Below are positions 12,797-24,932 of a DNA stretch of 64,000 nucleotides, piece by piece. The notes beneath the pieces were generated by a model. That model did no database searches. It was not told the origin of the DNA and worked only from the letters and a program-made list of their open reading frames with translations. The DNA is from Diaporthe sp. PMI_573. Lineage: Eukaryota > Ascomycota > Sordariomycetes > Diaporthales > Diaporthaceae. The DNA lies in assembly GCA_021399435.1 (NCBI GenBank), contig JAJTUP010000002.1, positions 3,596,001-3,660,000 on the forward strand, read 5' to 3'. Within the stretch, counting starts at the first letter, position 1; every line of letters starts with the position of its first letter. Both the position numbers and the translations under genes were made by a program.

Positions 12797-13324
12797 ATAA
12801 TTCTGAAGGTTGGTGGATCGAATGGGAGTCAGGTAGCAGTAGGGTGCGCTGAGGTCTTGTTGGGACGATTGAGAATGGTTTGGACAACTTTGCATTGAAT
12901 TTGAGTGGGCTTCTGTCAGCCCTCCTCACAGTCCCTCCGACATGACCTCAACCCTGGGCACGCTGCGGTTGGCTCTGGTGCAGGAATGGAGGGGCCGGAA
13001 AATTCGGCCCTCAGACCCACCTATCTTTGGCTTTAAACAGCCAGCCAACCCTAACCCTGACAGTAACCAAACTAAATACAGATAAACTTTAGAAATCAGG
13101 CTATCTAACAAACTAGGTTACATGCTTTTTAGGTAAGAAATAAGGGGAATGCAGAGGTTCGAAGTTAGGGTCTTAAAACAGCCTAAAAAATCGGCTTACG
13201 GCCACCAAACTCATCTGCCAGCGCGCACGCCACTAGCAAAAAGTCTAGGGTAACTCCTTCCGTGAAGTCTAGGGTAACTCCCTACGTGCAGCGCCCATAC
13301 CTAAATGAGCGTTTCCGTTTAACA
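12797..13324 (-). repeat. 3' LTR (copy B) of the copia-like element
   Basis: About 528 bp, read on the minus strand from TGTTAAACGGAAACGC at 13324. It is preceded on that strand by a purine-rich AGAAGGGG tract (13325-13332) that fits a polypurine tract, so this copy is the 3' LTR of the copia element at 13,325-17,236. It contains an internal duplication of the AGTCTAGGGTAACTCC segment near 13,240-13,285, also present in copy C. Confidence 0.8.
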
Positions 13325-16300
13325 CCCCTTCTGTTGAAGATATAGGCCTAAGATAGGCCTATAGCATTTAACCCTTACTCTAAATGGAAATGTGAGAGAA
13401 AAGAAAAGCCCCCTATAGAAAGAAAACCCCTTCTGAAAGAAATCTATCTACTACTGAAGAAATAGTGGCTAGAGGGCCCTATAGGCCCCCTTCTACTCCA
13501 CTAACTCTACTAGGCCAAGGTGGCCTAGAAACACCTGAAATTTAGGTGCTGGAAGGGCTTTTGTAAGCCCGTCTGCTACCATTTTACTGGTCTCTAGGTA
13601 TTTAACCTCGAGGGTCCCCTTCTGAACTTCAGCACGTAGGTAGTGGTACCTTAGAAGGGTGTGCTTAGTCCTTTGGTGATGTGAGGGGTCCTTAGCAGTG
13701 GAGATAGCGCCCGTATTATCTCCATAGAGGATGGTAGGCCTTGGAATAGGCCTATTCAGCTCCGTATAGAGCCCACGAAGCCACTGGATTTCCCTAGTAG
13801 CCTCTATAAGCCCTATAAATTCAGCCTCTAGCGTAGATAACGCTATAGTGCTTCCTCGCTTCGATTTCCAAGAAATAGGCCCTCCACCTAGGGTAAATAC
13901 ATACCCGTAGGTTGACTTTGAGGAGGCCTTATCTCCAGCATAGTCGCTATCTGAATAACCTATAGGCTCTGAAAGAGAGCTCTGTAGAGGGTTTCTTAGG
14001 CCCTTTGCAGAATACCTAATAGCTAGTTGTCGGTGGCTATTCAGGTACCTAAATAGGTTCTGAGCAGCAGATAGGTGCTGAAGCTTGGAAGCTTGGAAAG
14101 CCCTAGCTAACCACTGGACCGGAAAGCTTATATCAGGCCTAGTTTGGGTAACTAAATACATAGCGGTACCCACTATAGCCTGAAAACGCTTATGACGGAT
14201 TCGGTCTAGTGTAGGCCCCTCAATAGGGCCTAAATTAACTAAGTTTGGCTGGAGAGGAACTGAAATAGGCCTAGAACCCTCTAAATTGAAGGTTCTAATA
14301 GCTTCCTCAATGTATTGGCTCTGGGAGAGCCATAGGGTTCGGTTAGGGCGGTCCCTAATAATTCGAACCCCTAGAAAGAAGCTTGCAGGGCCCCTATCTT
14401 CTATAGCATATGCCTTATGTATTTGTCTCTTTAAGGCCTGAATTTTCGAGATTCCAGGCCCTATAATTAGGCAATCATCGACGTAGGTTACTATAAATAG
14501 GCCTGACGCCCTGCTGTAGAAGACGGCGGAGTCTGAGAGTAGTGGCTCAAAGCCTAAGCTTTTCAGAAGGTTAATAACTATCTGTTGCCACTCTCTAGGG
14601 GCCTGCTTCAGGCCATACAGCGCTTTATTCAGCCGAATTATCTGCTAAATAGAGGGGTTATAGCCAGCTTTAGCTAATAGCCTTTGGATAAGGCTACTAG
14701 CTTAAGCTGCAAATTCTTTAAAAACCCTCTGGAAGCGCCATAAAGACCTGTTCTTTCAGCGTACCGTTTAGGAAGGCACCTATAAAATCGATCTACTCGA
14801 TTTCCCAGTTTAGAATAGCGGCTAGCGCTAGTAGTACCCTTTAGGTAGAGAGGGGTAGAGATAGAGGTAAAAATATTTATATAATCTACTTTTTTTTTCT
14901 ATTAAAACCCTCTAACTACTAATTAGGCTTTAAACTTAAAAACTTAATTATTCTTGTCCTTTTTTTCCTTTAGGACTAGTCAACTAGTAATAGGCTTTTA
15001 ATCTTTTAGAAGCTTACTATCTGGCTAAAATTTAAAGATATTTTGTAGAAAAATCTGCTTAAATTTACTATAGATTGCCTGTAGCCATTTATCCCTATTA
15101 GAGCTTTTTAGCACCTATTTCCAGATCTAGGGGGCTTAGGTACTAGTTATATTATATGCCTTTTGGCGTGTTTTCTTAAAAATAGAGTAGATAATTTATT
15201 TAGTATATAATAGATTTATTTCTTTAGGTAGAGTTAAATTTAAACCCTCTAGGAACAACTTTATAGGGCCTAAAATAGGCCTTATATCCTCTAATTCCCC
15301 GAAATCCTCTAGGGGGTTCTTTTTTGCAGAAAGTATAGGTAAGCCTAAGAGAGGCTCTTTTGGGGGGTTTAAAATAGGCCCGGTAGGTACTGTAGGGCCT
15401 GAGAAAGGCCTAGTAGCTTTTAGGGGGCCTGAGAGAGGCCTGCTAGGCTTTGGGGGGCCTAAAATAGGCCCTCTGGCGGTTATAGGGTCTATATCTTTAT
15501 TTAAAGGATCTAAGAGACTCTCTACTACTCTTTTTAGCCTAAAACCGCTACTAGTATTTAAGTTAGTGTCTATACTGTTTAAATTCTTGTAAATCTTAAT
15601 AATAGAGATTTTTAGAACAGTATGCCTTTTGAGGATATATACTTAATATATATTATTTTTTAATACTACTAATAAATAACCTATTTTAGTTCTAGAAGCT
15701 AATTTATAGCCCTTTAGACGCTTTTCTTTAGGTAGAAAGACCTTATAGTAAGCCTCTATAACCCTGTATCTCTTTAAAAGGGGTTTATAGGTTTTAAAAG
15801 GCTCTAGCCCGTTATGTAGTTTCTAATAGGCTGTAACGTCTCTATTTGTAAGAGCAGTAAAGTTAATTAACTCTAAAACGGTAGGTATAATAAAACACTA
15901 TAGATATAGTGGTAGGCCTGCAGCAAGTATAGTAGCCTTTAAATGGTCTAGAATAACCTTAATAGAGCGTTTTATTAGACCGTTTTGCTCGTAGATATAG
16001 GGGCTACTAGTAGAAAATTCTATACCTTTATGCTGTAGCCAGGCCTGTAGGCTAGCATTTATCTCCTTCCTACCATTAAAATAAAAGCCCTTAGGGTACC
16101 GCCCAAATAGGGCTTTTAAGGACCTAAAAAGCCCTTAATAGTATCTATAATAGGGTCTCTATCTCGGCTTTTTAGTAGGAAAAGCCACCGAAATCTAGAC
16201 TTTCTATCTACTATTAGTAGCCTAATAGGGCACTTATTATAGGGCATAGGCTTAATAGAAAAGGTGTCCCCTTCTAAAGAGTCTAATATACCCTCTGGAT

Positions 16301-17236
16301 CGTCTATAAGCCTATAGTTAAGCCTACAAACCGCTTTAGCCCTATTGCAGGCCAAGCATAGAAAGTCCCCTTCTATAATAAAGTCAAAATTAGGTACCCC
16401 CTAGGCTATTTTAGCCGTCTTCTTTAGTAGACAAAGGCTAATATACCCTAATCTCTTATGCCAGAAATAAGCTAGTTTGAGTAGCTTAGGAGACCTTTCA
16501 GAAGATTTAGTAGCCTTTCTAAAGGGCGAGGGGCCCTCTAAAAGGAGATCTTCTAGGTCTTCTATAGCCCTATCCCCCCTATTTCTTACATGTGTTTCTA
16601 GCCGAGAGGGCGAAAGACCTATAGAAGGGGGCGTGCAAGGGACCCGTACCGGAAGACCCTGTAACTCAGGGCTAGACCCTAAGGCAGTAGCGCCTATAGA
16701 GGACCCGGAAGGGCCTAATTCTTCTATAAGAATAGGCTCTTTAGGGGTAAGGACTTTTTCATAGTCCCTAGCTGCCTCCCTATTAAAAGGAGGCAGCACT
16801 ATCTCCAAAGCTTTCATACTACTACTAAAGACATAGTATATATTATTTGCTTGGGTAGAATAGGCTTGTATGGCTTATACCCCCTTCTGAGGGATAAAAA
16901 ATCCCGTTTTAAAAGGGTTTAGGCATATAATTGGTTGCTAATTAACTTTATAGAGGGTATTTCTCGAAAGATAAACCTCTATATTATAGTGTTGAAGACT
17001 ACTAAAAATGCTTATATCTATAGAGAGCACAAATAGTACTTTTTTTAGGACTAGACATTTAGTCTTAGCTGGGTTTTTAGGGCTATCTACCTAAAAAACA
17101 GCGTTATCTCTATCTGAGGGGTAAACTCTACCCCTACCTGTCTATAGGTACCTAAAATTACCGGTAGTCACTAAATTAGTAAATAAAGAACGGTTATTTA
17201 CTATATATACGGTGGAACCAGTATCGTATAGCCCTC
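13325..17236 (-). mobile_element. Decayed Ty1/copia-type LTR retrotransposon, 5'-truncated
   Basis: Minus-strand pol remnants appear in copia order from high to low coordinate: an aspartic protease motif (DTGSTVYIVN) near 17,230, a GAG-pre-integrase zinc finger region (FWHKRLGYISL) near 16,440, integrase core pieces near 16,120-16,355 (LIVDRKSRFRWLFLLKSRDRDP), then reverse transcriptase and RNase H to 13,493. Many in-frame TAG and TAA codons and a TA-rich bias fit C-to-T decay of the RIP type. The gag region and 5' LTR are absent: sequence upstream of the protease is a host RTA1-family gene. The 3' LTR is intact in outline. The order protease-integrase-RT identifies copia rather than gypsy. 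Confidence 0.85.
13493..14648 (-). pseudogene. Copia reverse transcriptase/RNase H reading frame (remnant)
   Basis: This is the longest uninterrupted piece of the element, open from a TAG near 14,650 to the stop at 13,493. It shows the copia RT hallmarks LYGLKQAPREW, the catalytic YVDD box (14,474-14,485) followed by CLIIGPG, and the RNase H core DSDYAGD, STYGYVF, ISWKSKR, STLEAEF. The upstream TAG replaces a glutamine codon expected in the family, as RIP would produce. It is not expected to be active. Confidence 0.85.
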
Positions 17237-17610
17237 TATGAACGGCACGAATGATTCGGCTGAGGGTCATGTATAAGGAAGCAGCAAACAGGACGGGCGC
17301 GATCAGAAGAAGAATGGACTGCAAGACATAAGGGATGAGGAAGCCAGTGTTGTCGTACGCGATGGCTCGGCCGGCATATCCGACGATTTCGACTATTACG
17401 GTCAGCAGACAGTCATTAGCCATTAAAGGTTTGGTACATACATGTTCCGCCAATGACGAATGGAATGCCGGACCACGTGCGATGGCGAAAGAGGTTCCAA
17501 GTGTGAGCAGCCGTCGTAAGCCCAAAAATGACGCTAAAGATAATGGCGGCAGGTAGAGACGGGAGATACGGCCAAAGGGGATACCCGTTGTATGTTTCGA
17601 GGGTGGGCAT
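17142..17610 (-). pseudogene. RTA1-family membrane protein gene truncated by, and fused in frame to, the copia protease
   Basis: Exon 1 (17610-17442) starts at ATG and encodes an RTA1-like N-terminus: a YLPSLPAAIIFSVIFGLTT membrane segment and a WSGIPFVIGGT segment. After a 49-base intron, exon 2 (17392 down) gives FEIVGYAGRAIAY and a LLLIAPVLFAASLYMTLSRI segment, the classic RTA1 core. RTA1 proteins are seven-helix fungal membrane proteins linked to lipid translocation and drug tolerance. At about 17,244 the RTA1 match stops after LSRIIRAV and the same frame runs into the copia protease motif DTGST before a stop at 17,142. The remaining four or so helices are missing. It is a gene broken by the element; the in-frame fusion may be chance. 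Confidence 0.75.
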
Positions 17611-20090
17611 GATAGGCGATAGGAAACGGCTTCGAACTGAGCAGGGTCGGAACACGGAATGTGCCCTCTTGCGTACTTAGGTAGTTGAGGAAGGGATACG
17701 GCAGCTGTATCGAGATTAAAGTTTGCACTTAGAGAATTGTGTCGATCTGATAGCAACTTGTCAAGGAGGTTGAAGATATTTCGAACAAACATTAAGCCGT
17801 TTTGGGCTGTCGTACTCGTACAGCAAGGAGGCCGTGCGGCTGATGCCAGCGCCCGGTACAATGGTATGGGCTTACTCCTGAGAGAATTTGATCCCAGTCC
17901 ATAATCACTCACAAAGTCATGTATTAATTCTCGCTTGACCAGATCGAGTTACTTTCCTGCCATATTTAACAGCACATGTGGCTGTCGGATGATCCACTGT
18001 GGATAGATAAATATGGGGAACAATCGTGAGATGCCGGCGCAGTGTCTTCTTGGCTCTTTCCAAGAGGGCTCATGATAAACTTCGGACAGGGGTGGGCATC
18101 CATAGTCGTTGTTGCATTACCAACGTTGTCCAAGGTGCGTCAACGGTCTGCCCGCGACATGTGTCTATGCCTCTAGGAGTCGTCATATCTCCCGGTCAAT
18201 GGCCGCACCTCGAGAGCCACAATGGTCATCATGAATACTACGGTACCCGTTACTAGCGTCGCAATTCCTGCCAGCGTTTTCAGCTCTTTGCTCGGAACCC
18301 ATTCAATGGTTCACTAAGTCGTACAAGAATAACCATGGCCGCAGTTCTCTATCCATCGCCGCGCGGTCTAAAGCCGAAGAAACTTCTAGAAAAGATACCG
18401 AGCAGTCGGCAAGAAGCAAAATACTTTGTCGGACGCAAATCACTTCGGTCTTCCCCCACAAGCAAGGCGAACGAAATGATGTTCCTCTTGATGGAAAGAT
18501 GGAACAATTCCTTCTTTCAACTGCCCATATTAGCAAGTACACGAATTCAGGCCTGTGCTTACTATCGACCTAAGGTTATGTGTACAATTCTACAAGTTTA
18601 GATAGGCTGTGAATGTCTCCCGAGTCACCTTGAAGAGATTTGGAAGGGGGAAGCCAGAATCAATCGAGACTCTGTTCCCTGGTCACAGCTGATGAGAGTC
18701 ACTCATGTTGCATTCATACCCTGGGATATCACAGCCCTCGCTACAACCCCAAAGTCCACGTGGAAGACGGTCATAAGGGCAACCCTAGACTGCTGTACTA
18801 TTAGCGAGCCGAAGAAGAAGCGTCAGGCTTAGAAAGGTGTGCGACGTCGTAGTCCAATCGGCGATTTCCTTGCGGAGAGCGCACAGCCTGGGTAACCAAC
18901 AATTCCGACGGCGGAATACCTCAGCCACCATTCACCGAGCCACACGGGGATACACTGGAGGGCAGAGGGGAAAAGATCAAATGGTTCTACAGCAGCAGCT
19001 ATAGATAGAATGTGTGAAAGATGATATGGGTTCGCATTCTTACAGAGCGTGCCAAGCCCATCGCCTACCCAAGGGCGGGTGAATTCTTATCCCAAGCCCA
19101 ATCTGTCGGAAACGGAACCGCCCCGGAGCGAGCAGCACAGCGCATGATTCAGATTGTGTTGCAAAGACGCCGCAATGCCGCCGGCACGGGGCTGGAATCT
19201 CAAGAACAACAATCGGTCAGAAAAAGAAACCGGACGCTGCTTAGTATGTACTGAGATTTTTGCATTGCTGGACTCGCAGCTGTTTGACTGCTAGAACCCC
19301 AAAATCTAACCAACTTTTTTCCATCGCAACAGCAACAGACACACGTCTCTGTGTGCTCGGGAATCTAGCAGACCATCCTGATCATGTCAATATAATAGAA
19401 GTTTGACGCATTCTCGGTGGTTGTTGCAAATATGCTGTCAAAGGTCAAGGATTCTGGTGGTTGAAGACGGGATTTGGAGATGAGGTCGGTTTCGTATTCC
19501 GGCTTACTGAAATACGAGAGCGTTGATGTTGCTTGAACATACTTACCCACTTGTTTCCTTCAATAAATTAGCCCCACTCATCCTCTTTGACTCGGGTGCT
19601 TGGCGGTGTGCCACCGCATACGCTGTACTGGTAAATCATCCGCCTATGGATATTTGAATACGCGTAATCGCTGATTATCACATTGTCTAACGCGCACGTT
19701 GGCTGAAAACTCGACTATTTTCCTTCGGTCAACGATTACAGACGGCGCCTTGCTCCACTCAGTGATTGCTAGCGCTGGTTGATTCTATTTTCAGTTCGTA
19801 ATTGAGGATTATTCATTCTCTTTTCGCTCTCGTAAAAATTGGTGATGGGCTACCCTGGTCAACAGCGCCCCTTTTGAGGGTCTCGCAGTCTAGATCTTCC
19901 TCCCTTGTTCGTTGTGAATCTGGCAATAGTTCAGCTTAATGTCTATGGGTGACGTAGCATACCTAGGTACCTAGGTATCGACACCTGGGCACAGCCAGTG
20001 TCTGTATTTTGATAAATACCAAAAGAAGATTATGGGATGAAACAAAAGTCTGCCTCATGCAACCAATAACTTTCTACTCTCTTTTTCAAG
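17611..20090. other. Long intergenic region with a 20-nt perfect palindrome near the downstream promoter
   Basis: I find no recognisable gene. Open frames are short and unrelated to known families. A perfect 20-base palindrome ATACCTAGGTACCTAGGTAT lies at 19959-19978, about 110 bases before the ATG of the FAD-linked oxidoreductase. Composition is close to average rather than RIP-like. Confidence 0.5.
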
Positions 20091-21917
20091 ATGGCGATCT
20101 TCAAACTGCTGCTTCCGCTCTTGTCGCTCTCAAGCATCGTCCGGGCGCAGAATGGGACGTACACCAACTCGACCACCGGCGCTGCTTGTGCCTGTGCGCA
20201 ACTCTCAGCTATTCAGGGCTCGCCAATCCTTTTCCCATCTTCTCAGAACTACACACAGGAGACCACTGATGCCTATTGGGATGTGCGAGCGAACGCATCT
20301 CCTTCGTGCATTTTCATGCCGCAAACCGCAGATGAAGTGGCCACGGCAATGACTATCTTCAATAGCTGTCAGGCGCATTTTGCTGTTCGAGGTGGAGGGC
20401 ACATGAATGTTTGTTGGCTCTTTGTCTGACTGTTCTGCCCATACGCCCTGCTAACTAATTGGCGCTACAGTTCCCTGGATCCAACAACATCAACGGGGGC
20501 GTCCTCTTGGCTTTCAACCTCATGCAAGAACTCGACGTCAATGAAACCGCCCAGACGATAGCCTACGGCCCTGGAACAAGATGGGTTGATGTCTACGATG
20601 CCTTGGATCCTTATGGTCTGTACTGCATCGGCGGACGCATGAAAACCATTGGTTCAGCAGGCCTTACACTCATTGGAGGCTGGCACTACCTCAACAACAA
20701 GTACGGCTACGCGATGGACAATGTCATTTCCTACGACGTGGTCCTTGGAAATGGAACCCAAGTCGTCGCCTCGAAGACTTCGAACCCCGATTTGTTCTGG
20801 GCCCTGAAGGGGGGAGCTCTGAACTTCGGTATCGTCACTAGGTTCCTGGTTCAAGCTTACAAGATCCCACAAATCAGCACCACTATGCAGTCATTCTCAG
20901 AGGACCAGATCGAAGCCTTTGTGCACGCTGCATGCGAACTGGCAGAGAACGATGATCCCTCGATTGGCGCAGGCGGTGTCATCAGTATCTCGTACAACAC
21001 AACAACGAAGTCAGCGTCGGGGTCGCTTCTCGGTGTACAGGAGGGAACGGAATCGCCTCCTAGCCGCTTCGAGGCCTTCTCCGCGATCAACCCAGTTTCG
21101 CGCGTGGATGCGGTTCAGACGCCGAGTGAATGGCATTCCGTGCTGGAGACGCCCAACCAAATGTTCCGGTATAGGATTCCACTTGCACTCAAACTACTGA
21201 TTTAGTCCCGGAGTGAGGATTTGCTGACGGTCTTTGCAGAGCACAGTACTTCCATGGAACAATGCGTCCCGACGCCAAGCGCTTGTACGAGATTTATCTA
21301 GCTTGGAAGGAATCCGTCGCTGAAATGTCTGACGTTGAGGGACTTCACCCTACATTTGTCATGAACATCATGCCGAAGAGTTCTCTTTCGGTCGCCAAGA
21401 ACAATGGCGTTGGAAACGTCTGGGGCATGGACGACACCGAGTCCTATATCAGTATGAATTCTTCTTCGGCCTTTCAAAATTTTCGCGGCTTGTACTAACA
21501 CCCAGACAGTTTGGCAAACCTCCACTGGATGGGCGAATGCTCAAGACGACCTCCGAGGTAAGTCTCGTGTGAATGCGAGTTCGTTGCCAGATCTTGGTTG
21601 ATGCTATGTCTACTTATGCCTATTGCTATGCTATCTCCCTCGCCTGGATGAATAATTAGATCCTAGCTAACTCTTCCGTCTTTGTCTACTCAGTTTCAGG
21701 ATGGGCCGCTAAATTCAAGGACTATCACCACTCCGTCAACCACGACTTGGGGATAGCCAATGATTTCATTTACATGGGCGACGCATCCGAGACGCAGAAT
21801 CCCTGGTTGGGCATGCCCTTCGAGAATGTTCAAAGGATGAGACAAGTTCGTGCAGATTACGACCCTAACGGTGTCTTTACCGTCTTGAACTGGGGTGGAT
21901 ACAAGCTCGGTCAGTAA
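20091..21917 (+). CDS. Secreted FAD-linked oxidoreductase, berberine-bridge-enzyme/VAO type
   Basis: Five exons, 20091-20408, 20471-21168, 21240-21451, 21510-21557 and 21694-21917, give 499 residues. The N-terminus is a clear signal peptide (MAIFKLLLPLLSLSSIVRAQ). The PCMH-type FAD domain follows, with FMPQTADEVATAM, the flavin-binding RGGGHMN (His about 104) and DLFWALKGGALNFGIVTRF. The C-terminal BBE region has the RADYDPNGVF signature next to the end. The usual second covalent cysteine (GGCS-type) is replaced by GGWHYL, so binding is probably mono-covalent. Such enzymes oxidise alcohols, sugars or natural products outside the cell. The gene lies between retroelement debris on both sides and no pathway partner is adjacent; its substrate is unknown. 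Several predicted N-glycosylation sites fit secretion. The fourth exon is very short, and its borders are less certain. Confidence 0.85.
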
Positions 21918-23093
21918 TTATGACCGTCGACGAAGCTGAGGTCCCGTCTCTACAGCGTTTTCATTTCACTTCTCAGAAAATCCGGTCATCTTCTGTAAAT
22001 AATTTAAACCAGACTGGGAAAGACAGTGACGGTGAGGTCTCTGTTCCCCGGGTCTGAGGCACATATCAAGCAAATGCAGCGGCAAAATCCTGCGCTTTTG
22101 CGCTCTTGGCACTCACTTGGAAAACCATGGTTCGAATGAATAATACTGTAGATGTGATGCTCAGAGACTCTGAGGCCAAGATCACAGACACAGAGATCCT
22201 GTTCAGGCGCTTCTGCGGGGGTAGGTTTGTTGTGAATTTTGTCTAGCCTCGAGCAACAATTCTTGCGCAGAAGGCACATGGCCTGGGGCCATCTTGCGTC
22301 TCAATGACTGCTTCGAACTGCTGTATTCGGCTTAGGTTGCACGAGCAGGCTGTGTACAGCTGACTGTGCGTAACCCACTGCATCTCTGATTCACCAGATC
22401 TGACAGCTTTGTAGAAATAGTGAGCACTATTCCAATTACGTCCATACTGACATTTCTCCGCATCAAATTCTCTCAGAAAGTGACCCGTCTTGAAACACGG
22501 ACCAAGGAGTCGTCCATTAGAGCGAGCGTTTGGGTGTAAAACCCGTACGCGTAATGAAAGTAAATGCAGGTGAGAGCTTTGGCGCATTATTGACTGATCC
22601 TAATGTTCTCAGAAGGATTTGAGTAAGAGTTTTAACGGACGGACCCGAAAGACAGTAAACTATGCTTGTATAGGGTAAAGCCAGAGGAAACTCTGGTAGA
22701 GGCTTGTAGCGGTTCTAATGTATAAATCAATTGTTAAATATAAGCATGGGGGTAAAAGACTAATTAAACTGTCTAGTAGCTGGTTACCGCCGAAGTTTCT
22801 CTTACAATAGCAGTGTTGATCTTTAGTTTTATGAGGTAAAGCAAATAATTAGGGACTCGGGGGCTATATATTGCCTTTATCTATTCTCAAACTTTAAATA
22901 TATAAGAAGCCCTTGTTATTTAGTTAAATGTAGGCATTTAAATGTACTAATACTAGTGGGCCATTTTTTGTAAGTAGAACTGGTAATACAGGATAAACTA
23001 AATGCAGGGTTAAGGCGACAGAGTATATACTTATTAGACACTATAAAAGGCGTTAATATATCTTAATAGTAAGACGGTGGCTATAAAAGTTAA
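21918..23093. other. Intergenic region grading into AT-rich repeat DNA
   Basis: No gene is seen. Base composition becomes AT-rich from about 22,600, and the segment 22,620-23,093 looks like degraded transposon sequence next to LTR copy C. Confidence 0.5.
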
Positions 23094-23616
23094 TGTTAAA
23101 CGGAAACACTTGTATAGGCGCTGCACGTAGGGAGTTACCCTAGACTTTATGTAAGGAGTTACCCTAGACCTTAGTGCTAGTGGCATGTACGCCGAAAGAT
23201 GAGTTTGGTAGCCGTGAGTTAATTTTTTGGGCTGTTTTAAGACCCTAACTTCGTACCTCTGCATTATTCTTATTTCTTACCTAAAAAGCATATAACTTAG
23301 TTCATTAGATAGCCTGTTTTTTGAAGTTTATCTGTACTTAGTTTGGTTACTGTCAGAGTTAGGGTCGGCTGGTTATTTGTAACCAAAGATAGTGGATCTG
23401 GAGGGCAAATTTTCCGGCCTCGCCATTCCTGCACCAGAGCCAACCTATATATGCCTGCAGGTAAGACAATATCGGAGGGACTGTGAGGAGGGCTAATAGA
23501 AGCCTACTTGAATTTAATACAAAGTTGTCTAAACTATTTTTAAGCGTCTCAATAAGACCTCTAGTGTACCCTACTGCTACCTAACCCATTTAATCTACTA
23601 ACCTTTAAAGATTATA
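23094..23616 (+). repeat. Solo LTR (copy C), inverted relative to copies A and B
   Basis: About 523 bp on the plus strand from TGTTAAACGGAAACAC at 23094 to ACCTTTAAAGATTAT near 23,616. It matches copies A and B over its whole length, including the GGAGGGACTGTGAGGAGGGC segment and the duplicated GGAGTTACCCTAGAC element. No pol sequence adjoins it, so it is a solo LTR or the remnant of a second insertion. Confidence 0.78.
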
Positions 23617-23867
23617 AGCCCAGCTCTTAACAGTTAGTACTCTAAAGGTCTCCGAAACTTTATTAAATTAGGCCCTAAAAAGCCTACCTTTCTATACGCT
23701 ATAACGCTCTTTAGAGTTAATTAGCGAACCAGTAAAAAAGTCAAAAAACGCTAGTTTAGGCCTATAAAGCCTAGAAATAACTGTAAAAAAGGAGCTATTT
23801 TTACTCCGTGAGCAATTCAAACCTGTAACCTTTAGCACACAAAGCGCCCAGAACACTATTTCTTATA

Positions 23868-24932
23868 ATTGCAACTACTATACTAGCATTTCCTATAAGG
23901 GAGAATTTTACAGACATTTTGATTCTATGTCTTCTATTATACGAAATCAAGAAGCTTAAATTGCCAAAAGGCCAACGCGCCATGTTGAGCAGCATTTTCC
24001 TCCTTGGTGCTGGAGTTGTGGCTGTGAGCGCAGTTCGACTGTACTACTCAATTAGTCTCGCCCAGGAAGGGACCTTAGCGGACCTTACGAGTATGTCTCT
24101 TTTCCCAATGTCTTTCTAGAATATCAATTTACAGGCACTTGCCAATTTCGTTTGGTGCCTCGTAACTAATATCTTGGGTTGAATAGTGTCGATGGTGCAT
24201 CCTGTCCTTGTTGGAATATTCTAGACTAAGTGTATTATTAATGTATTAATAATAGGGAATATTTTTATCCCTATAACTCGAATATATATAGGGGGCCTCT
24301 CGCCCACTTACACGGAGCTAGAATAGTCTGAATAATAAGCACTATTGGCATACAATTAAACAGTCCTGTGGACAACCGTTGAGCCCGACATAGCTATTAT
24401 TTGTGCAAGCCTGCCTGTTATGAGACTACTTATCACTGAGCTCCTGAATCTGCGGTTTGTTCGCTTAATTAATTCTTACATGAGCAAAGCAAGAGGTGGA
24501 CAGGATACTGCTGCACCTTCACAAAAACCTGCTGGACCGGCCATACACACTATTGGCGGCACATCCAGGTATAAAAAGGCCCCCCCTGGATCTCAGGACA
24601 CTTGGGATAGGGTACCATCTACCACTTCCTCGTTTACACTTTTGAGGGATGAGGAATCTGAGCTTGGTGCCCAACATGGAGAGATTGAAAGAAATCATGT
24701 AGGTGCCCAATCCACGTGGTGGTATCCCAACCGCTATCCTCCAGAGCAGACTTCAACAGTGAGGTGTGGCCAAGGTACAGCTGACAAAGTTCAGCTGGGC
24801 AGCATCAAAGTAGAGCGTATTCTTCACGTCATGAGCTCTCGAGACCCGAGCCTGAGGGAAAATCAAACTGCTTGGCCTGTGCAAAACATGCACTCTATGG
24901 ATATGAATTCATGGGGGCACAACAGGAACTGA
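23868..24932 (+). pseudogene. 5'-truncated SAT4/rhodopsin-domain type integral membrane protein
   Basis: The frame near 23,900 encodes ENFTDILILCLLLYEIKKLK then LPKGQRAMLSSIFLLGAGVV and a following RLYYSISL, as in the central helices of fungal SAT4-family (seven-helix, rhodopsin-like) proteins. A second exon piece of about 30 bases near 24,136-24,163 and a third from 24,363 give LLWTTVEPDIAIICASLPV, the family's conserved helix 7 signature, followed by SYMSKARGG and a soluble tail rich in Ser, Thr and Gln to a stop at 24,932. Helices 1 to 4 are missing; the sequence upstream is transposon-like. The last intron (about 200 bp) is long and AT-rich and may contain an insertion. I judge it a truncated gene; function of the family is mostly unknown. 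Confidence 0.6.
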
